From assembly GCA_002499705.1 (NCBI GenBank), contig DAMU01000033.1:4907-20177 (forward strand): a stretch of DNA of 15,271 nt. Reading direction: 5' to 3'. Below the pieces are notes generated by a model. It saw only the letters and a list, made by a program, of their open reading frames with translations. It was not told where the DNA came from and searched no databases. The position numbers were made by a program, and so were the translations under genes. Of this stretch, positions 14,064 through 15,271 are shown piece after piece (within the stretch, counting starts at the first letter, position 1; each line of letters begins with the position of its first letter). This DNA comes from Euryarchaeota archaeon UBA91 (lineage in GTDB: Archaea > Thermoplasmatota > Poseidoniia > Poseidoniales > Poseidoniaceae).

Positions 14064-15271
14064 ATGCTACAAGAATTCGACCTTCCAGCACGGTGGACTT
14101 CTCTCATTCAAGACCACTTTGCAGAATCGGTTCACAACCTAGCTCAAATGTGGCCAGATGAACAATCGCTTGAAGTTTCGTATCGTGTTGTTGAGGGATT
14201 TGACCATGAGTTTGCACATGACATCGTTCAGCATCCTGAACTTCACTTCCATGCATCCAATCAGGCTCTACGACAATTCCTGATGGATGCTGGACACACG
14301 ACGATGTATCCATTTGTTCGAATCGTTCACCTACCAGTTGATCAAGTCCGTACCGTATCTCAATTGCGTGCAGACGATATTGGAACGATGCTCGCAATTG
14401 ATGCAGTTACCACCAAGATTTCAGGAGTCCGACCTCGGATATATGCTGCAACCTTTGAATGCATGGCTTGCGGCCACTCCATGGTTGTCAATCAACCCAA
14501 TGAGCAAGAATTGATTGAGCCAATCGAATGCCAGCAGTTGGACGGGGGCTGTGGCCGAGCGAAGCGTCAAACACGGTTTGAATTAAATCAAAAAGATTCA
14601 ATTCTCATTAATTCACAATTTATCGAACTGCAAGAATTACCCGAACAGATGAAGGGCGGAATTCAACCAGAGCGAATCATATGTATTGCTGAACATGACT
14701 TAGCGGGAAAACTCAATCCGGGAGACCGCGTCAAAGGCAACGGTGTTCTCTTCATTCGTTCTCAAAGAAAAGGTGGTAAAGACACGCCCGTTTTCGATAT
14801 TTTCTTGCGCATACATTCGCTTGAAAGACAAAATATTCCACTTGAAGAGATCGTAATTACCGAAGATGAGGAACTCGAAATCAAAGAACTGGCTCGCAGG
14901 CCAGATATTTACGAACTGTTTGCGAACAGTATTGCTCCGTCTATTTTTGGAATGAATCCAGTTAAGCAATCGCTCATGTTGCAATTATTTGGCGGCGTAG
15001 CCCGTTTGAACCCAGATGGAACCAGGAATCGTGGTGATATCCATATTCTCTTGATGGGTGACCCAGGAGTTGCAAAATCACAGTTGCTCAGTTACATGTC
15101 AACGATATCACCCCGTGGACGTTTCACTTCCGGTCAATCCGCATCTGCTGCAGGTTTGACTGCTGCCGCAGTTCAAGATGCTGCGGCTGATGGCCGCTGG
15201 ACACTTGAGGCAGGAGCACTGGTCTTGGCCGACCTTGGATTAGCTGCAATTGACGAATTCGACAAAATGAA
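14064..15271 (+). CDS. mcm: MCM replicative DNA helicase (3' end outside window)
   Basis: The ATP-driven hexameric 3'-5' helicase of archaeal replication. The frame has no stop and is cut by the right window edge. From ATG 14064 the order is: N-terminal domain A (WTSLIQDHFAESV, then SLEVSYRVVEGFDHEFAHDI, matching other archaeal MCMs); OB-fold with a zinc site (Cys codons at 14460, 14469, 14529 and 14550, CMAC...CQQLDGGC, with C-x6-C in the second half); the linker RRPDIYELFANSIAPSIFG; then the AAA+ domain with Walker A GDPGVAKS (15057-15080), SGQSASAAGLTAAAVQD, LEAGALVLADLG, and Walker B IDEFDKM (from 15249). The start at 14064 is chosen for its AGGTG ribosome-binding site at good spacing and family length; in-frame ATGs at 13962 and 13995 are alternatives. 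It is divergent from the esterase gene. Confidence 0.93.
   Translation, partial: MLQEFDLPARWTSLIQDHFAESVHNLAQMWPDEQSLEVSYRVVEGFDHEFAHDIVQHPELHFHASNQALRQFLMDAGHTTMYPFVRIVHLPVDQVRTVSQLRADDIGTMLAIDAVTTKISGVRPRIYAATFECMACGHSMVVNQPNEQELIEPIECQQLDGGCGRAKRQTRFELNQKDSILINSQFIELQELPEQMKGGIQPERIICIAEHDLAGKLNPGDRVKGNGVLFIRSQRKGGKDTPVFDIFLRIHSLERQNIPLEEIVITEDEELEIKELARRPDIYELFANSIAPSIFGMNPVKQSLMLQLFGGVARLNPDGTRNRGDIHILLMGDPGVAKSQLLSYMSTISPRGRFTSGQSASAAGLTAAAVQDAAADGRWTLEAGALVLADLGLAAIDEFDKM

Noticed and set aside
1..15271. tRNA, rRNA, CRISPR arrays, transposases, integrase sites
   Set aside because: Looked for by eye on both strands; nothing with the expected repeats, conserved loops or protein motifs was seen.

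Overview
The window looks like a chromosomal piece of a planktonic euryarchaeon, most likely Marine Group II (Poseidoniales). The archaeal signs are an MCM replicative helicase, a PAC2-family proteasome-assembly-type protein, a Trm1 tRNA dimethyltransferase, TATA-like boxes at leaderless spacing, and very large exported proteins with a C-terminal membrane anchor and an acidic cytoplasmic tail. The lineage call is inference from gene content and style; no rRNA or other phylogenetic marker was aligned. I see no rRNA, tRNA, CRISPR array, insertion sequence or integration site.

Layout. 1-1242 (+): a hotdog-fold acyl-CoA thioesterase overlapping by 4 nt a small membrane protein of unknown function. 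1244-2197 (-): a two-gene unit, a winged-helix-like protein followed by a short pentapeptide-repeat protein, ending 1 nt from the preceding + strand gene. 2198-2352: a divergent promoter region with a TATA box for each side and a leader with three alternating complementary arms. 2353-6627 (+): a giant surface protein with seven DxDxDG loops, two fibronectin III-like domains, a transmembrane helix, and an acidic tail ending in a tryptophan-rich motif. 6683-7453 (+): the PAC2-family protein. 7442-8806 (-): Trm1, overlapping the previous gene tail to tail. 8940-11573 (+): an 877-residue exported protein that I read as a CD36/LIMP-2/SR-B homologue with a large insertion. 11653-13897 (-): purM and an esterase-D-like hydrolase. 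14064 to the right edge (+): the mcm helicase, truncated by the window end.

How it fits together. Most genes are housekeeping (purine synthesis, tRNA modification, proteasome assembly, replication) interleaved with two large cell-surface proteins, and strand switches are frequent, so most transcription units hold one or two genes. The surface proteins suit a particle- or protein/lipid-feeding heterotroph. 

Most notable: (1) the archaeal CD36-like protein, which retains several collinear hallmark motifs of a family I know only from eukaryotes; (2) a sequence closely resembling an archaeal origin recognition box just upstream of mcm; (3) an 11-mer, GCGTAGGGGGG, present three times in the same orientation inside three different genes; (4) the alternating-hairpin leader before the giant surface protein; and (5) hairpins after the CD36-like gene, one of which carries the stop codon as its loop.
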